Below, piece by piece: positions 32,044 through 41,033 of a DNA stretch of 64,000 bases; within the stretch, counting starts at the first letter, position 1; every line of letters starts with the position of its first letter. A program made the translations under genes and the position numbers. Below the pieces are notes generated by a model that saw only the letters and a list, made by a program, of their open reading frames with translations, was not told the origin of the DNA and did not search any database. This stretch comes from an uncultured Bacteroidia bacterium (lineage in GTDB: Bacteria > Bacteroidota > Bacteroidia > NS11-12g > UBA9320): the NCBI GenBank assembly GCA_943789165.1, contig CALSTB010000004.1, positions 1 through 64,000 of the forward strand, in the 5' to 3' direction.

Positions 32044-34530
32044 TTATTCCTTGGTGTAGACCTGGTAGTTTTTAGAGGCTTTTTTTATCAATGTTAAAAG
32101 CTCTAATCGATCACCATTGATATCTGACCCAAGTGATTGTTCTATAATGGAGGAAGCCAACGTGAAGTCTTTTTGGTCGATAAACTTACTTTGTCGCAAT
32201 TGTTGTCCGTACAAAGCCACACCCGCAGCAAATTGGAAATCTTCGCTCGCCTCATTAAACGAATTGGTTCCTGTGTTCAAGCTTCTTTCCAACAACATAC
32301 TGGTCGAGCCATTCGGTTTTTTATAGCGAAGTTTTACGGTCAACAATTCATCCCCGTAGTCGTTGTTTGTAGTAGTAGAAGGTGTTTGATATTTAAGGTC
32401 AATGCCACCTGGGACTGCTTCATCACTCGTGGTTGGGATGATTTCATACAAGGCAGTTACGGTATGACCAGCCCCTAATTCTCCGCCATCTTTTGTGTCG
32501 TCATTAAAATCTTGAGGCGGCATTTTTCGGTTTTCATAGCCAATCAGTCGGTAGGCTTTTACGTGCTTTGGGTTGAATTCTACTTGAATTTTAACATCCT
32601 TAGCGATTGTAAAAAGGGTTGCTCGAATTTCTCTGTTAAAGACTTTCTCAGATTCACGATACGTGTCGATGTAAAAGTAATTGCCATTACCATTGTCTGC
32701 AATGGTTTCCATTTTTGAATCTTGGTAGTTGCCCATTCCGAAACCACAAGCCGTAATGAAAATGCCTTTGTTTCGGTTGTTAATGATTAATTGCTTCATG
32801 TAGGTATCACTGCTTTGACCAACATTGAAATCCCCATCCGTACACATAATCACACGGTTGTTCCCATTGACGATTAAATTTTCAACGGCGATTTTGTAGG
32901 CTAGTTTAATACCTTCCCCTCCAGCGGTTGAACCACCTGCATCCAGTTTGTCAATCTTGCGTTTTATAAAATCTTTTTCATCACAACGCGTAGATTCTAA
33001 GGCTAGACCTGCTGCACCCGCATAGGTAACAATGGCTATTCTGTCGTTGGGTCCCATCTGGTCAACAAGTAATTTCATGGATTTCTTAACCAAAGGAAGC
33101 TTGTTTTCAGAATTCATGGATCCACTCACATCTATCAAAAACACCAAGTTGCTGTTTTGCATCTCGTTGTAGTTAATGTCTTTTCCTTTTAATCCTATGC
33201 GTACCAGTTGGTGGTTGGTATTCCAAGGACATTCAGCATTTTCTATGTTCACTGTAAACGGCGCATCATCTGTCGGTTCTGGATAGTTGTAATCGAAGTA
33301 GTTGATGAACTCTTCAACCCTAACTGCATCTTTAGGCACAATTTGATTGGCGTTTATTTTGGTACGCATCACGGCATAACTAGCATTGTCAACGTCAATT
33401 CCAAAAGTGGATAATGGCTCCTGAGTAGGTTTTAAATATTCATTTTCAATCAGCGGGAAATAAGATTCTGTATTGATAGGTTCTGGTTTGTAGTCGTTAC
33501 GACCAGAATAAAATCCAGAGATCGAGTCGGGAATCACACATTGATACTTTTCTTTTTCAGGAACTCGAACGAAAGGAACTTCAATATTGCTTGTGTTCCC
33601 TACTGCCTTAAATTTTTTGTCTTCGAATTTTCGTTTGGATCTGAGGACGTTTGCCGATTTTAGTCGTCCTACTGTAGACTCACTAGAGCGAATACCACTA
33701 TTACTAACTGATCCAACCACTGCATTGTCGCTGCTACGTGTAGGTAATTGTTCTATGTCTGAAGCACTTAGCGTTTTTTGGGTTGCATCTTTAGTTAATG
33801 CATCTTTCTCAACAAGAACTGCCACGCCATCACTTTCAACAAATCCAATGTTGTCGGCTTCTTCATATAGTGTGACATCACTTCCAACAGATTGGTCTAT
33901 TGTGTAATTTAAAGAAAGGTCTTCAGATGTAACCACATTCTTTACGTCCACACTATATAAATTGGTAGTGGCTGGAGCGGTAAAGCTGTACGCAAAGGTT
34001 CCTTGTTGTACTGTACTATTCCCAAAATTCCATGTAGTTGCATTGGCGTCAGTTGCAGTAATCGTATAGGTCAACATATCGCCTTGAGTCAAAGTGTCCG
34101 GAACAGTTGGAATGGCTTCGTCAATGAATTCTTTGTCTCTATAACTAGGGTTTCTCAACGCTTCTCCAGCTTTTCCATCATATGGCCCGGTGGTTGGGAC
34201 TTCTTTATGTATCATCGGGAGTTTTTCTGGAACCGGCATGTTGACTTCCAATATTTGAGAGTCCGCTAGCGTTGTTGATTGAGTCGGTTCGTTGCCTACA
34301 GGTTCGTTGACTTCTACAATCGGTGTATCAACATTTTCTTTGGCAAACCAATTAAGCGTAAACGAAATCGCAATCATGGCTGCAATACCCGTTAACCACC
34401 GCCAGTATATTATTTTGGGTTTGGAATCTTCCTCCAGTCCAGCCTCAATCGCCTCCCACAATTCTGGTTTGGGTTCGTAGGATGTAAGGTTCTCTAAGCC
34501 TCGTTTTATATGTTTATTTTCTTCGTTCAT
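32044..34530 (-). CDS. membrane-anchored VWA/DUF3520 (YfbK-like) protein
   Basis: This 828-residue protein begins with a cytosolic segment (about 1-45) and one membrane helix (about 46-62), an anti-sigma-like layout. A region of about 60-330 includes a PKD-like stretch (TATDANATTWNFG) and a segment resembling a TonB-plug lead-in (LSASDIEQLPTRS). Then comes a von Willebrand A domain with the metal-site motif DVSGSMNS (D467), the TDGDFNVG strand, and a C-terminal DUF3520-like domain (FAAGVALYGQQLRQS). The gene lies 37 nt after an ECF sigma gene and is probably co-transcribed. I infer a role in sensing or in assembly of an envelope complex; an anti-sigma role is only suggested. Confidence 0.75.
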   Translation of the reverse strand: MNEENKHIKRGLENLTSYEPKPELWEAIEAGLEEDSKPKIIYWRWLTGIAAMIAISFTLNWFAKENVDTPIVEVNEPVGNEPTQSTTLADSQILEVNMPVPEKLPMIHKEVPTTGPYDGKAGEALRNPSYRDKEFIDEAIPTVPDTLTQGDMLTYTITATDANATTWNFGNSTVQQGTFAYSFTAPATTNLYSVDVKNVVTSEDLSLNYTIDQSVGSDVTLYEEADNIGFVESDGVAVLVEKDALTKDATQKTLSASDIEQLPTRSSDNAVVGSVSNSGIRSSESTVGRLKSANVLRSKRKFEDKKFKAVGNTSNIEVPFVRVPEKEKYQCVIPDSISGFYSGRNDYKPEPINTESYFPLIENEYLKPTQEPLSTFGIDVDNASYAVMRTKINANQIVPKDAVRVEEFINYFDYNYPEPTDDAPFTVNIENAECPWNTNHQLVRIGLKGKDINYNEMQNSNLVFLIDVSGSMNSENKLPLVKKSMKLLVDQMGPNDRIAIVTYAGAAGLALESTRCDEKDFIKRKIDKLDAGGSTAGGEGIKLAYKIAVENLIVNGNNRVIMCTDGDFNVGQSSDTYMKQLIINNRNKGIFITACGFGMGNYQDSKMETIADNGNGNYFYIDTYRESEKVFNREIRATLFTIAKDVKIQVEFNPKHVKAYRLIGYENRKMPPQDFNDDTKDGGELGAGHTVTALYEIIPTTSDEAVPGGIDLKYQTPSTTTNNDYGDELLTVKLRYKKPNGSTSMLLERSLNTGTNSFNEASEDFQFAAGVALYGQQLRQSKFIDQKDFTLASSIIEQSLGSDINGDRLELLTLIKKASKNYQVYTKE

Positions 34531-34567
34531 TGTTCTCTTTATTAATCGATGGCAAATCGTTCAATAA

Positions 34568-35122
34568 CTATCTTTCTCCTTTGAGTCTTTTTTGTAATGT
34601 TTTTTTTGCGTGGTACAGTTGAGTCCTGCTTGTGCTCTCAGATATCTTAAGCATTTTAGCAATCTCGGTATGTTTGTACCCTTCGATTTCAACTAGCGTA
34701 AAAACGGTACGATAGCCTTCTGGTAGATTCGTAATTTCTCGTTCTAAGGCTACTGAGGTGAATTTTTGATAGTCGATTCCTGGGTCGTGTTTGGCTTCAA
34801 AACTTTCGAAGCGCTGTTCGAATTTTTGTTGCTTTGTTGCTTTCCGCACCACAATGGTTTTTATCCAAGAGCCAATGGTACCAATAGCTCTAAAGGATTT
34901 TAGATCTCTGAAAACTTCAATAAATGCGTCTTGCAATACGTCGTGCGCTTGGTCGTGGTCACCCGTTATTCGGAAAGCCAAGGTGTACATTGCATTACAA
35001 TAGGTTTGATACAATTCCTTTTGCGCTAATCGCTCACCGTCAATACATCGCTGCAGCAATGTCTTAGAGGCGGTTTGTGATTCAGCAAGAGTCATTGTAG
35101 CTGTAACTGATTCTGCCATCAT
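34568..35122 (-). CDS. ECF-family RNA polymerase sigma factor
   Basis: This sigma-70 family factor has 184 residues from the MMAES start. Region 2 is visible in YTLAFRITGDHDQAHDVLQDAFIEVF and GSWIKTIVVRKA, and region 4 in LPEGYRTVFTLVEIEGYKHTEIAKML followed by STSRTQLYHAKKTLQKRL. Regions 1 and 3 are absent, as in ECF sigmas. A TAACTTTA box (35141-35148 on the minus strand) lies 18 nt before the start and rules out the longer frame from 35206. It is upstream of the membrane VWA gene. It probably directs an envelope-stress or surface-protein regulon. Confidence 0.87.
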   Translation of the reverse strand: MMAESVTATMTLAESQTASKTLLQRCIDGERLAQKELYQTYCNAMYTLAFRITGDHDQAHDVLQDAFIEVFRDLKSFRAIGTIGSWIKTIVVRKATKQQKFEQRFESFEAKHDPGIDYQKFTSVALEREITNLPEGYRTVFTLVEIEGYKHTEIAKMLKISESTSRTQLYHAKKTLQKRLKGER

Positions 35123-35181
35123 ATAGTATAAAGGGTCTGTTAAAGTTAGAAACGTTGTATGACGACTAAAATATTTTGGTA

Positions 35182-35216
35182 AATACTGTCTGAAGTCTAA
35201 AACCACGGACAGTATT
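35182..35216. repeat. interrupted inverted repeat upstream of the sigma gene
   Basis: AATACTGTCTG is followed by a spacer and CGGACAGTATT. The arms match the arms of the long palindrome at 35355-35393 (AACACTGTCCG / CGGACAGTGTT) except for two positions. It lies 60-94 nt upstream of the sigma start and could be an operator or the end of a small mobile element. Confidence 0.5.
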
Positions 35217-35354
35217 GTTCAGTAACACTTCATTTCAACAGTTTTGACTAACTCTTGTAACCTATCCATTTTAAATCGATTTGGTAAATGGTATAGATGT
35301 TACAAACCACCTTCGCATGCACTATTTAAATTTTTCCAGTCTTAAGTCCTGTGT

Positions 35355-35393
35355 CCAACACTGTCCGTAGTCTCAGACTACGGACAGTGTTGG
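35355..35393. repeat. 39-bp near-perfect palindrome
   Basis: The 19-nt arm CCAACACTGTCCGTAGTCT and its exact reverse complement are separated by one C. It lies 21 nt past the stop of the DUF2797 gene. There is no T-run on either side, so it is not an ordinary terminator. The right arm of the repeat at 35182-35216 and the left arm here form a terminal inverted repeat pair enclosing about 165 bp. Confidence 0.75.
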
Positions 35394-35414
35394 CGTAAAC
35401 GCAGTTTACAAGTG

Positions 35415-36227
35415 CTAAAACTCCACCCTAACTTTATACCCACTATGACTTCTCATATTGATAACGGTTGCATCGTCGAACAATAAGTATTGCCCTTTGA
35501 TTCCCATAAGTTTCTTTTCAAGTAATGGTTCTTTGTCCAATTTTAAACTTTTCACCTTCGGAGGATGCGCTATGATCGGGTAGTGTATTTCCACTAAATC
35601 ATCATTCTGAGTTAAATACTGCTTGAACTCATCAGGAACAAAAGCCGACATGTCGGTTTTTAATTGAATTAAGTCGTGCTCCTCAATTTCACCCTTGAGC
35701 ATTTTTTGCCAACTCGTTTTGTCTGAAATATGGTCTTTTAGGGCGACTTCAATTAATCCTGCGGCTTGTCGGTATGGCGTTACTGCTAACCGAATCGCTT
35801 TAACAGCGCCTTGGTCTATCCATCGTGTTGGGATTTGTGTGTTTCTTGTTACCCCAACTTTTACACCAGCTGTTTGCGCCAAATACACGGTATGCGGTGT
35901 CATGTGGTTTTTCATTTCCCATTCAAAATCACGTAGTGCAATGCCTTCATGAATTCGACTAAGTTCAGGTCGGATAATACTTGGTGACGCCTGAGGTGAG
36001 TTCATAAAAGCCTCGTAGCTCATGCCCTCGCCAAATGCTTTTTTTATTTTCTTACCAGTGACTACACAGTTAATTTCATGCAAAAACTCGATTCGGATAT
36101 CCGAACCAACCGCTTCGTTTAATGAAATGGATTCGGTTGGAACAAGATTGTCGTATAGCCTCAAACCATAACGAACAGTATCGTCTAGAGCCGTTTCCAT
36201 TTTTCTGATATTGCCTTCGTATTGCAT
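35415..36227 (-). CDS. DUF2797-family protein
   Basis: This 270-residue protein has the DUF2797 core TVYLAQTAGVKVGVTRNTQIPTRWIDQGA and the lead-in VTGKKIKKAFGEGMSYEAF. The family has no established function that I know of. The first half, which in many members carries zinc-binding Cys, has only one Cys here. It ends with a short beta-rich tail (KGQYLLFDDATVINMR). A TACCTTCG promoter box ends 4 nt before the ATG. It is divergent from the M14 peptidase gene with 75 nt between starts. Confidence 0.75.
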   Translation of the reverse strand: MQYEGNIRKMETALDDTVRYGLRLYDNLVPTESISLNEAVGSDIRIEFLHEINCVVTGKKIKKAFGEGMSYEAFMNSPQASPSIIRPELSRIHEGIALRDFEWEMKNHMTPHTVYLAQTAGVKVGVTRNTQIPTRWIDQGAVKAIRLAVTPYRQAAGLIEVALKDHISDKTSWQKMLKGEIEEHDLIQLKTDMSAFVPDEFKQYLTQNDDLVEIHYPIIAHPPKVKSLKLDKEPLLEKKLMGIKGQYLLFDDATVINMRSHSGYKVRVEF

Positions 36228-36231
36228 GAAG

Positions 36232-36239
36232 CGAAGGTA
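36232..36239 (-). promoter_or_regulatory. promoter -7 box (TACCTTCG)
   Basis: The minus strand reads TACCTTCG, ending 4 nt before the ATG at 36227, which predicts a leaderless mRNA. Confidence 0.45.
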
Positions 36240-36290
36240 AAAAAGTTGGTGAATAATTGACCAGTGAAGTTTGGTCTCGAATAGACACCG

Positions 36291-36298
36291 TATTTTCG
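36291..36298 (+). promoter_or_regulatory. promoter -7 box (TATTTTCG)
   Basis: TATTTTCG ends 4 nt before the M14 peptidase ATG at 36303. With the minus-strand box at 36232-36239 it makes a compact divergent promoter region. Confidence 0.45.
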
Positions 36299-36302
36299 CC
36301 GT

Positions 36303-38054
36303 ATGAAAAATATCTGCGCGGTAATGCTTGTTGTAACGACCTTGTTTTCATGTCAGAATGGAAAGGATAACGTTGCGCCAACGCCTCCGTTTTTAAATTC
36401 AGAAACGAAAAACGAAACACCAACGTATGAGCAAGGCATTGCCTTTTGGGATTCAATGTCGGATTACTACGACGAAATTCAAATTCACAAATATGGCATG
36501 ACGGATGCTGGCTATCCACTTCATGTTGTGGTCATTGATGGTGAGAGACCATTACCATTAGGCGCGTACAAAACAAGCATGAAACAAACATTGCTTATCT
36601 CAAACGCTATTCACGCTGGAGAACCCGATGGTGTAGATGCGTCGATGTTATTGGCCCACCAACTTATGACAGACGCTCGTGCGAAAAAATTGTTAGAAAA
36701 AACGACCGTCATAATTATCCCCTTTTACAATATAGGCGGTGTGTTAAATCGAAATAGTTCAAGTCGAGCAAACCAAAATGGACCTGCTGAGTATGGCTTT
36801 AGAGGGAATGCGCAGAATTTAGACTTGAATAGAGATTTTGTGAAATGTGATTCCAAAAATGCCTTAACGTTTGCAACGCTCATTAATGAATTAGACCCAG
36901 ATTTGTATATAGAAACACACGTGAGTAATGGTGCGGATTATCCGTACACAATGACATATATACCTTCGCAAGAGGACAAAATTGGCACGGTGTTAGGCAG
37001 CCGTATGCGTTCAGATTGGACACCGTTTATTACAAAAAAAGTCACAAACGCAGGCTTTAAAATCTTTCCATATATCAATGTCCATGGTGTGTCGCCAGAA
37101 AATGGCTTTGGGACCTTTTATGATTCTCCAAGATATTCTACAGGGTTTTTAGCGCTCCGACAAACACCTGGATACATTACCGAAACGCACATGTTAAAGC
37201 CTTATCAGAAAAGGGTAGAAGCTACCTATGAATTCTTAATGGCTGGAGTGCAACTCTTAGCTCAAACTAGCGTACGCGCTGTGGTGGATGAATCCCGCAA
37301 AAACACAAAGACTAGAGCTGACTTTCCATTAGACTGGGCCTTGGATTCGGCAAAGTCAACCCAGTTGGAATTCGAAGGATATAGCGCCGAATACAAAAAG
37401 AGTTATGTAACCGACGCTCCTCGATTGTTTTACGATCAGTCGAAACCTTATTCAAAGCAAATACCGTTCTACCCGCATCTGAAACCTACTAAGAGTGTTA
37501 CCGCACCAGAATACTATTTGCTAAAAAGAGGCTATACGCAAGTCGAAGATCGACTGCGAGCCAACGGCATTGAACTCGTTCCATATGGGAAAGATACCGT
37601 AATGGATATGGAAGTCTATCACATTGATACCTTCTCAACAAGCACTCAGCCTTATGAAAAACACTATTTCCACTACAATACACGTATCACTCCAAGTGTG
37701 CAGAAAGTGCAAATACTGTCAACCGATTGGCTAATCAAAATCGATAATATACATCGACGATTTCTCATAGAAGTATTAGAACCAGAAGGTCCAGATTCAT
37801 ATTTTAATTGGAATTTCTTTGATGCCATCCTTCAACAAAAAGAATGGTATTCGGCATACGTATTTGAAGATGAAGCAGCACAATTGTTGTCCATAGACAA
37901 GGAACTTAATGCTGAATTTGAATTGAAGAAAAATGAAGACCCAACATTTAACGCAAATCCACAAGCACAGCTATATTGGATCTATAAGCACAGCAACCGA
38001 TACGAAAAGGAACATTTACGGTATCCAGTTTTTAGAGGACTGGTTGGTTGTTAG
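36303..38054 (+). CDS. M14-family zinc carboxypeptidase lipoprotein
   Basis: This 583-residue protein has a signal peptide with lipobox LFSC. The M14 zinc site is HAGEPDG (H104, E107) and H206 in IETHVSNG. A likely catalytic Glu lies in GYITETHMLKPY (about E294). The N-terminal 280 residues form the peptidase domain and the rest (about 320-583) is an unassigned beta-rich region. It should cut C-terminal residues from peptides or cell-wall fragments at the envelope. Its stop overlaps that of the convergent M61 gene by 4 nt. Confidence 0.85.
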   Translation: MKNICAVMLVVTTLFSCQNGKDNVAPTPPFLNSETKNETPTYEQGIAFWDSMSDYYDEIQIHKYGMTDAGYPLHVVVIDGERPLPLGAYKTSMKQTLLISNAIHAGEPDGVDASMLLAHQLMTDARAKKLLEKTTVIIIPFYNIGGVLNRNSSSRANQNGPAEYGFRGNAQNLDLNRDFVKCDSKNALTFATLINELDPDLYIETHVSNGADYPYTMTYIPSQEDKIGTVLGSRMRSDWTPFITKKVTNAGFKIFPYINVHGVSPENGFGTFYDSPRYSTGFLALRQTPGYITETHMLKPYQKRVEATYEFLMAGVQLLAQTSVRAVVDESRKNTKTRADFPLDWALDSAKSTQLEFEGYSAEYKKSYVTDAPRLFYDQSKPYSKQIPFYPHLKPTKSVTAPEYYLLKRGYTQVEDRLRANGIELVPYGKDTVMDMEVYHIDTFSTSTQPYEKHYFHYNTRITPSVQKVQILSTDWLIKIDNIHRRFLIEVLEPEGPDSYFNWNFFDAILQQKEWYSAYVFEDEAAQLLSIDKELNAEFELKKNEDPTFNANPQAQLYWIYKHSNRYEKEHLRYPVFRGLVGC

Positions 38055-39817
38055 TTTAACCAGATCGCCCTCATTTTTTCTTGTCGTTTTGAAACGGCTT
38101 CTAAAGAAACCACGCTGTAATTAACTTCTAAGTTTTTAACCAATGTGGCGTTAGTATCATACACTTTTCCATCTCTAGAATAGGTTACTTCTATTTCTGA
38201 GTCGACCGTATAACCTTTAATGTGCTTATTGATTTCTCCTTCAACCCTCCACCCATTCACAGCAATAATTTCGTCGTTTGCACTTAAGCCTGCAGCTACA
38301 GCAGGACTATTTGGAGTCACCGAAGTAACGATGCATTTGCCATTTACGTTTTTTGTCTTGATACCCAAACTTGGCTTAGAATTTTCGGTGTTAGACAAGG
38401 AATAACCTGTGGTGCTTAAATACGTATTGTATGGAATAGGTTCAGTCGTATTGATATAGGTTTCGAAAAACGCATTGAGTGAATTCCCACTAATAGTTGA
38501 ACATTCATCTATAAACTCTTGATAGGTAAATCCACGCTTTTTGTCTGTATAATACTTTTGGTACAACAGTCGCATCACGTCGTCCAATCGTTTAACACCG
38601 TCTGTATAATTCATTATTTCCATATCCAACATCCATGCAATCAGCATTCCTTTGTTATAATAGGAGATCGTGACGTTGTTGCTGTTTTCATTGGAAAGGT
38701 AGGCCTTCACCCAAGCCAGCTTACTCGATTCGCTTAAGGTCATGACATCTTTGCCAGGTTGGTTTTCAAGCCTATTAATGTTGAACGCCAATTGTTTTAA
38801 ATAATTTTCTTCCGTGTAAAAACCAGCACGCTTTAGAAATAAGTCGTCGAAGTATGAAGTGACACCCTCAGCAACCCAAAGTAAATCTGTGTAATTTTCT
38901 TTGTTGTAGTCAAACGGCCCTAATTCAATGGGTCGAATTCTTTTTACGTTCCATAAATGGAAATATTCGTGAGATACCAGGCCTAGAAACTTCAAGTACG
39001 CCTCGTCGTTTTGATACGACCAACGATTCATTTGGCTCGTATGGCAATTCAAATGTTCTAAACCACCGCCACCATTATCGACGTTTTGAATGAAATGGAT
39101 ATACAGTTTAGAAGGATGTTTGCCATTAAACATCTTTACTTCTTCATCTGTGATTTTCTTAAAATCCGCGGTTACTTTATCAAGGTTGTAATTTCCGTTA
39201 CCAATCATAACAATCTTGTGTGGTACTCCAGCTGTTTTGTAAGTGCTCATGTCGAAGTTGCCCATGGCTACAGGGCTATCGGCTAATAAATCGTAGTTGG
39301 CACAAGAAAAAGAATTCGGGTTCTCAAGACGCTCTAAAGGCATTTCAACGTGTTGCCAAGTATTAAGTGGGTTAAAGTTGATCGTAATCGATTCATTCTC
39401 AAACCCCTCCGCATACATAAATGCACTTGGTCCGTGTAAAAATGCCATGTATTGATCAACGTAACTTGTTCTAACACCAAATTCGAACGCGTATAGGTTG
39501 TATGTGAAACTAACAGACTTTTGACCTTTAGTCTGACACTCCCAGGTGTTTTTGTCAATTCTTTTAGGACTTAATTTTTCTCCTTTTGATTCATACCAAG
39601 TTTGATCAACATGTTGGGAGAATTCTCTCACCTTATATGAACCGGGCGTCCAAACTGGCATTTTGAATCGGACATTGTCCTTTTTAATGTCATTTACTTC
39701 AATGGTTATTTGAGCATAGTGTTGAACGGCATTTGGGAAAGAAACGGAATAGGTAACTTTTGCTGAAAGGTGTGAGGTTGTCATACAGAAGAATAAAAGG
39801 ACTAGGCTAAAGCGCAT
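38051..39817 (-). CDS. M61-family aminopeptidase with PDZ domain
   Basis: This 588-residue secreted metallopeptidase has a signal peptide ending SHLSAK, a beta-rich N-terminal domain, a gluzincin zinc site HEYFH (H283, E284, H287) and third ligand E317 in WVAEGVTSYFDD. A C-terminal PDZ domain follows (GLSANDEIIAVNGWRV). This is the glycyl-aminopeptidase (M61) layout. I chose the ATG at 39817 because it gives a cleaner signal peptide than 39838. It is convergent with the M14 gene, and the pair may act together on envelope or food peptides (inference). Confidence 0.87.
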   Translation of the reverse strand: MRFSLVLLFFCMTTSHLSAKVTYSVSFPNAVQHYAQITIEVNDIKKDNVRFKMPVWTPGSYKVREFSQHVDQTWYESKGEKLSPKRIDKNTWECQTKGQKSVSFTYNLYAFEFGVRTSYVDQYMAFLHGPSAFMYAEGFENESITINFNPLNTWQHVEMPLERLENPNSFSCANYDLLADSPVAMGNFDMSTYKTAGVPHKIVMIGNGNYNLDKVTADFKKITDEEVKMFNGKHPSKLYIHFIQNVDNGGGGLEHLNCHTSQMNRWSYQNDEAYLKFLGLVSHEYFHLWNVKRIRPIELGPFDYNKENYTDLLWVAEGVTSYFDDLFLKRAGFYTEENYLKQLAFNINRLENQPGKDVMTLSESSKLAWVKAYLSNENSNNVTISYYNKGMLIAWMLDMEIMNYTDGVKRLDDVMRLLYQKYYTDKKRGFTYQEFIDECSTISGNSLNAFFETYINTTEPIPYNTYLSTTGYSLSNTENSKPSLGIKTKNVNGKCIVTSVTPNSPAVAAGLSANDEIIAVNGWRVEGEINKHIKGYTVDSEIEVTYSRDGKVYDTNATLVKNLEVNYSVVSLEAVSKRQEKMRAIWLN

Positions 39818-39926
39818 ATGTGTTATAAATGACTGCAATTATGTATATTATATTTTGGTGATATTGACTTTAATTCGACGGGAAAACAGTCTTTATCTTT
39901 TACTGTGTTACTATTCACTCATTTCT

Positions 39927-39934
39927 TATTTTTG
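39927..39934 (+). promoter_or_regulatory. promoter -7 box of pdhB (TATTTTTG)
   Basis: A perfect TAnnTTTG lies 17 nt before the pdhB ATG, giving a short leader. Confidence 0.5.
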
Positions 39935-39951
39935 CCGCACATTTACGAGTT

Positions 39952-40929
39952 ATGAGGACTATACAGTTTAGAGAAGCACTTCGAGAGGCATTGACAGAAG
40001 AAATGAGAAGAGACGAAAAGGTCTTTTTAATGGGAGAGGAAGTGGCAGAATACAATGGCGCCTATAAAGTGAGTCAAGGCATGCTTGAGGAATTCGGAGC
40101 AAAACGTGTTATTGATACACCGATTGCCGAATTGGGTTTTGCCGGTATTGCTGTCGGTGCTGCCATGAATGGTTTACGACCAATTGTAGAGTTCATGACT
40201 TTTAACTTTTCATTAGTGGCGATTGATCAAGTGATTAATTCAGCTGCCAAAATGAATTCAATGAGTGGTGGACAGTTTACTTGTCCAATGGTGTTTAGAG
40301 GACCAACAGGTAGCGCTGGTCAATTAGGAGCACAACACTCTCAAAACTTTGAAAATTGGTATGCGAATACACCTGGATTAAAGGTGGTAGTACCATCAAA
40401 TCCATATGACGCTAAAGGCTTGCTTAAGTCATCTATCCGCGATAACGATCCAGTTATCTTTATGGAGAGTGAGCAGATGTATGGTTTGAAATGGGAAGTG
40501 CCTGAAGAAGAATACTTATTGCCGTTGGGAAAGGCCCATGTTGTTCAAGAAGGAAGCGATGTAACCATTGTTTCGTTTGGTAAAATGATGCGGGTATTAG
40601 AAGACGCTGATCAGGCTTTAAAAGAAGACGGTGTTTCTGCCGAAATAATTGATTTGCGATCTGTACGTCCATTGGACATAGACACCATTATTGAAAGCGT
40701 GAAAAAAACAAATCGATTGGTGGTTGTTGAAGAAGCTTGGCCGTTGGCGAGTATCTCCTCAGAAATTACGTATGCGGTTCAAAAGCATGCTTTCGACTAC
40801 CTTGATGCACCAGTTGCGCGAGTAACAAGTAGAGATGTTCCGTTGCCATATGCGCCAACGTTGGTTGATGCATATTTGCCGAACGTACATAGAATCGTAG
40901 AAGCTGTTAAAGCTGTTACCTATCGGTAA
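39952..40929 (+). CDS. pdhB: pyruvate dehydrogenase E1 component, beta subunit
   Basis: This 325-residue subunit pairs with E1 alpha to decarboxylate pyruvate with thiamine diphosphate and feed the E2 lipoyl domain. Seen are REALREALTEEMRRDE, FLMGEEVAEYNGAYKVSQGM, the DTPIAELGFAGIAVGAAM pocket, GGQFTCPMVFRGP and DLRSVRPLDIDTI. Length is typical. The alpha subunit gene is not adjacent, as in many Bacteroidetes. A branched-chain 2-oxoacid E1 beta is the alternative, but the VAEYNGAYKVSQG form favours pyruvate. Confidence 0.92.
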   Translation: MRTIQFREALREALTEEMRRDEKVFLMGEEVAEYNGAYKVSQGMLEEFGAKRVIDTPIAELGFAGIAVGAAMNGLRPIVEFMTFNFSLVAIDQVINSAAKMNSMSGGQFTCPMVFRGPTGSAGQLGAQHSQNFENWYANTPGLKVVVPSNPYDAKGLLKSSIRDNDPVIFMESEQMYGLKWEVPEEEYLLPLGKAHVVQEGSDVTIVSFGKMMRVLEDADQALKEDGVSAEIIDLRSVRPLDIDTIIESVKKTNRLVVVEEAWPLASISSEITYAVQKHAFDYLDAPVARVTSRDVPLPYAPTLVDAYLPNVHRIVEAVKAVTYR

Positions 40930-40982
40930 TTAGGCTGTTTTTGACCTAAGGCATTCGTTCTTAGTCATTTAATAATTTTTCG

Positions 40983-40990
40983 TATCTTTG
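40983..40990 (+). promoter_or_regulatory. promoter -7 box (TATCTTTG)
   Basis: A perfect TAnnTTTG lies 43 nt before the ATG at 41034, within the 104-nt gap after pdhB. Confidence 0.5.
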
Positions 40991-41033
40991 TTTTCGCAAA
41001 TCGAAAGAGGCGCGACTACTACTATTTATTGAG

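Noticed and set aside
35207-35414. A small gene next to the palindrome
   Set aside because: No frame with a start, conserved-looking composition or adequate length was found.
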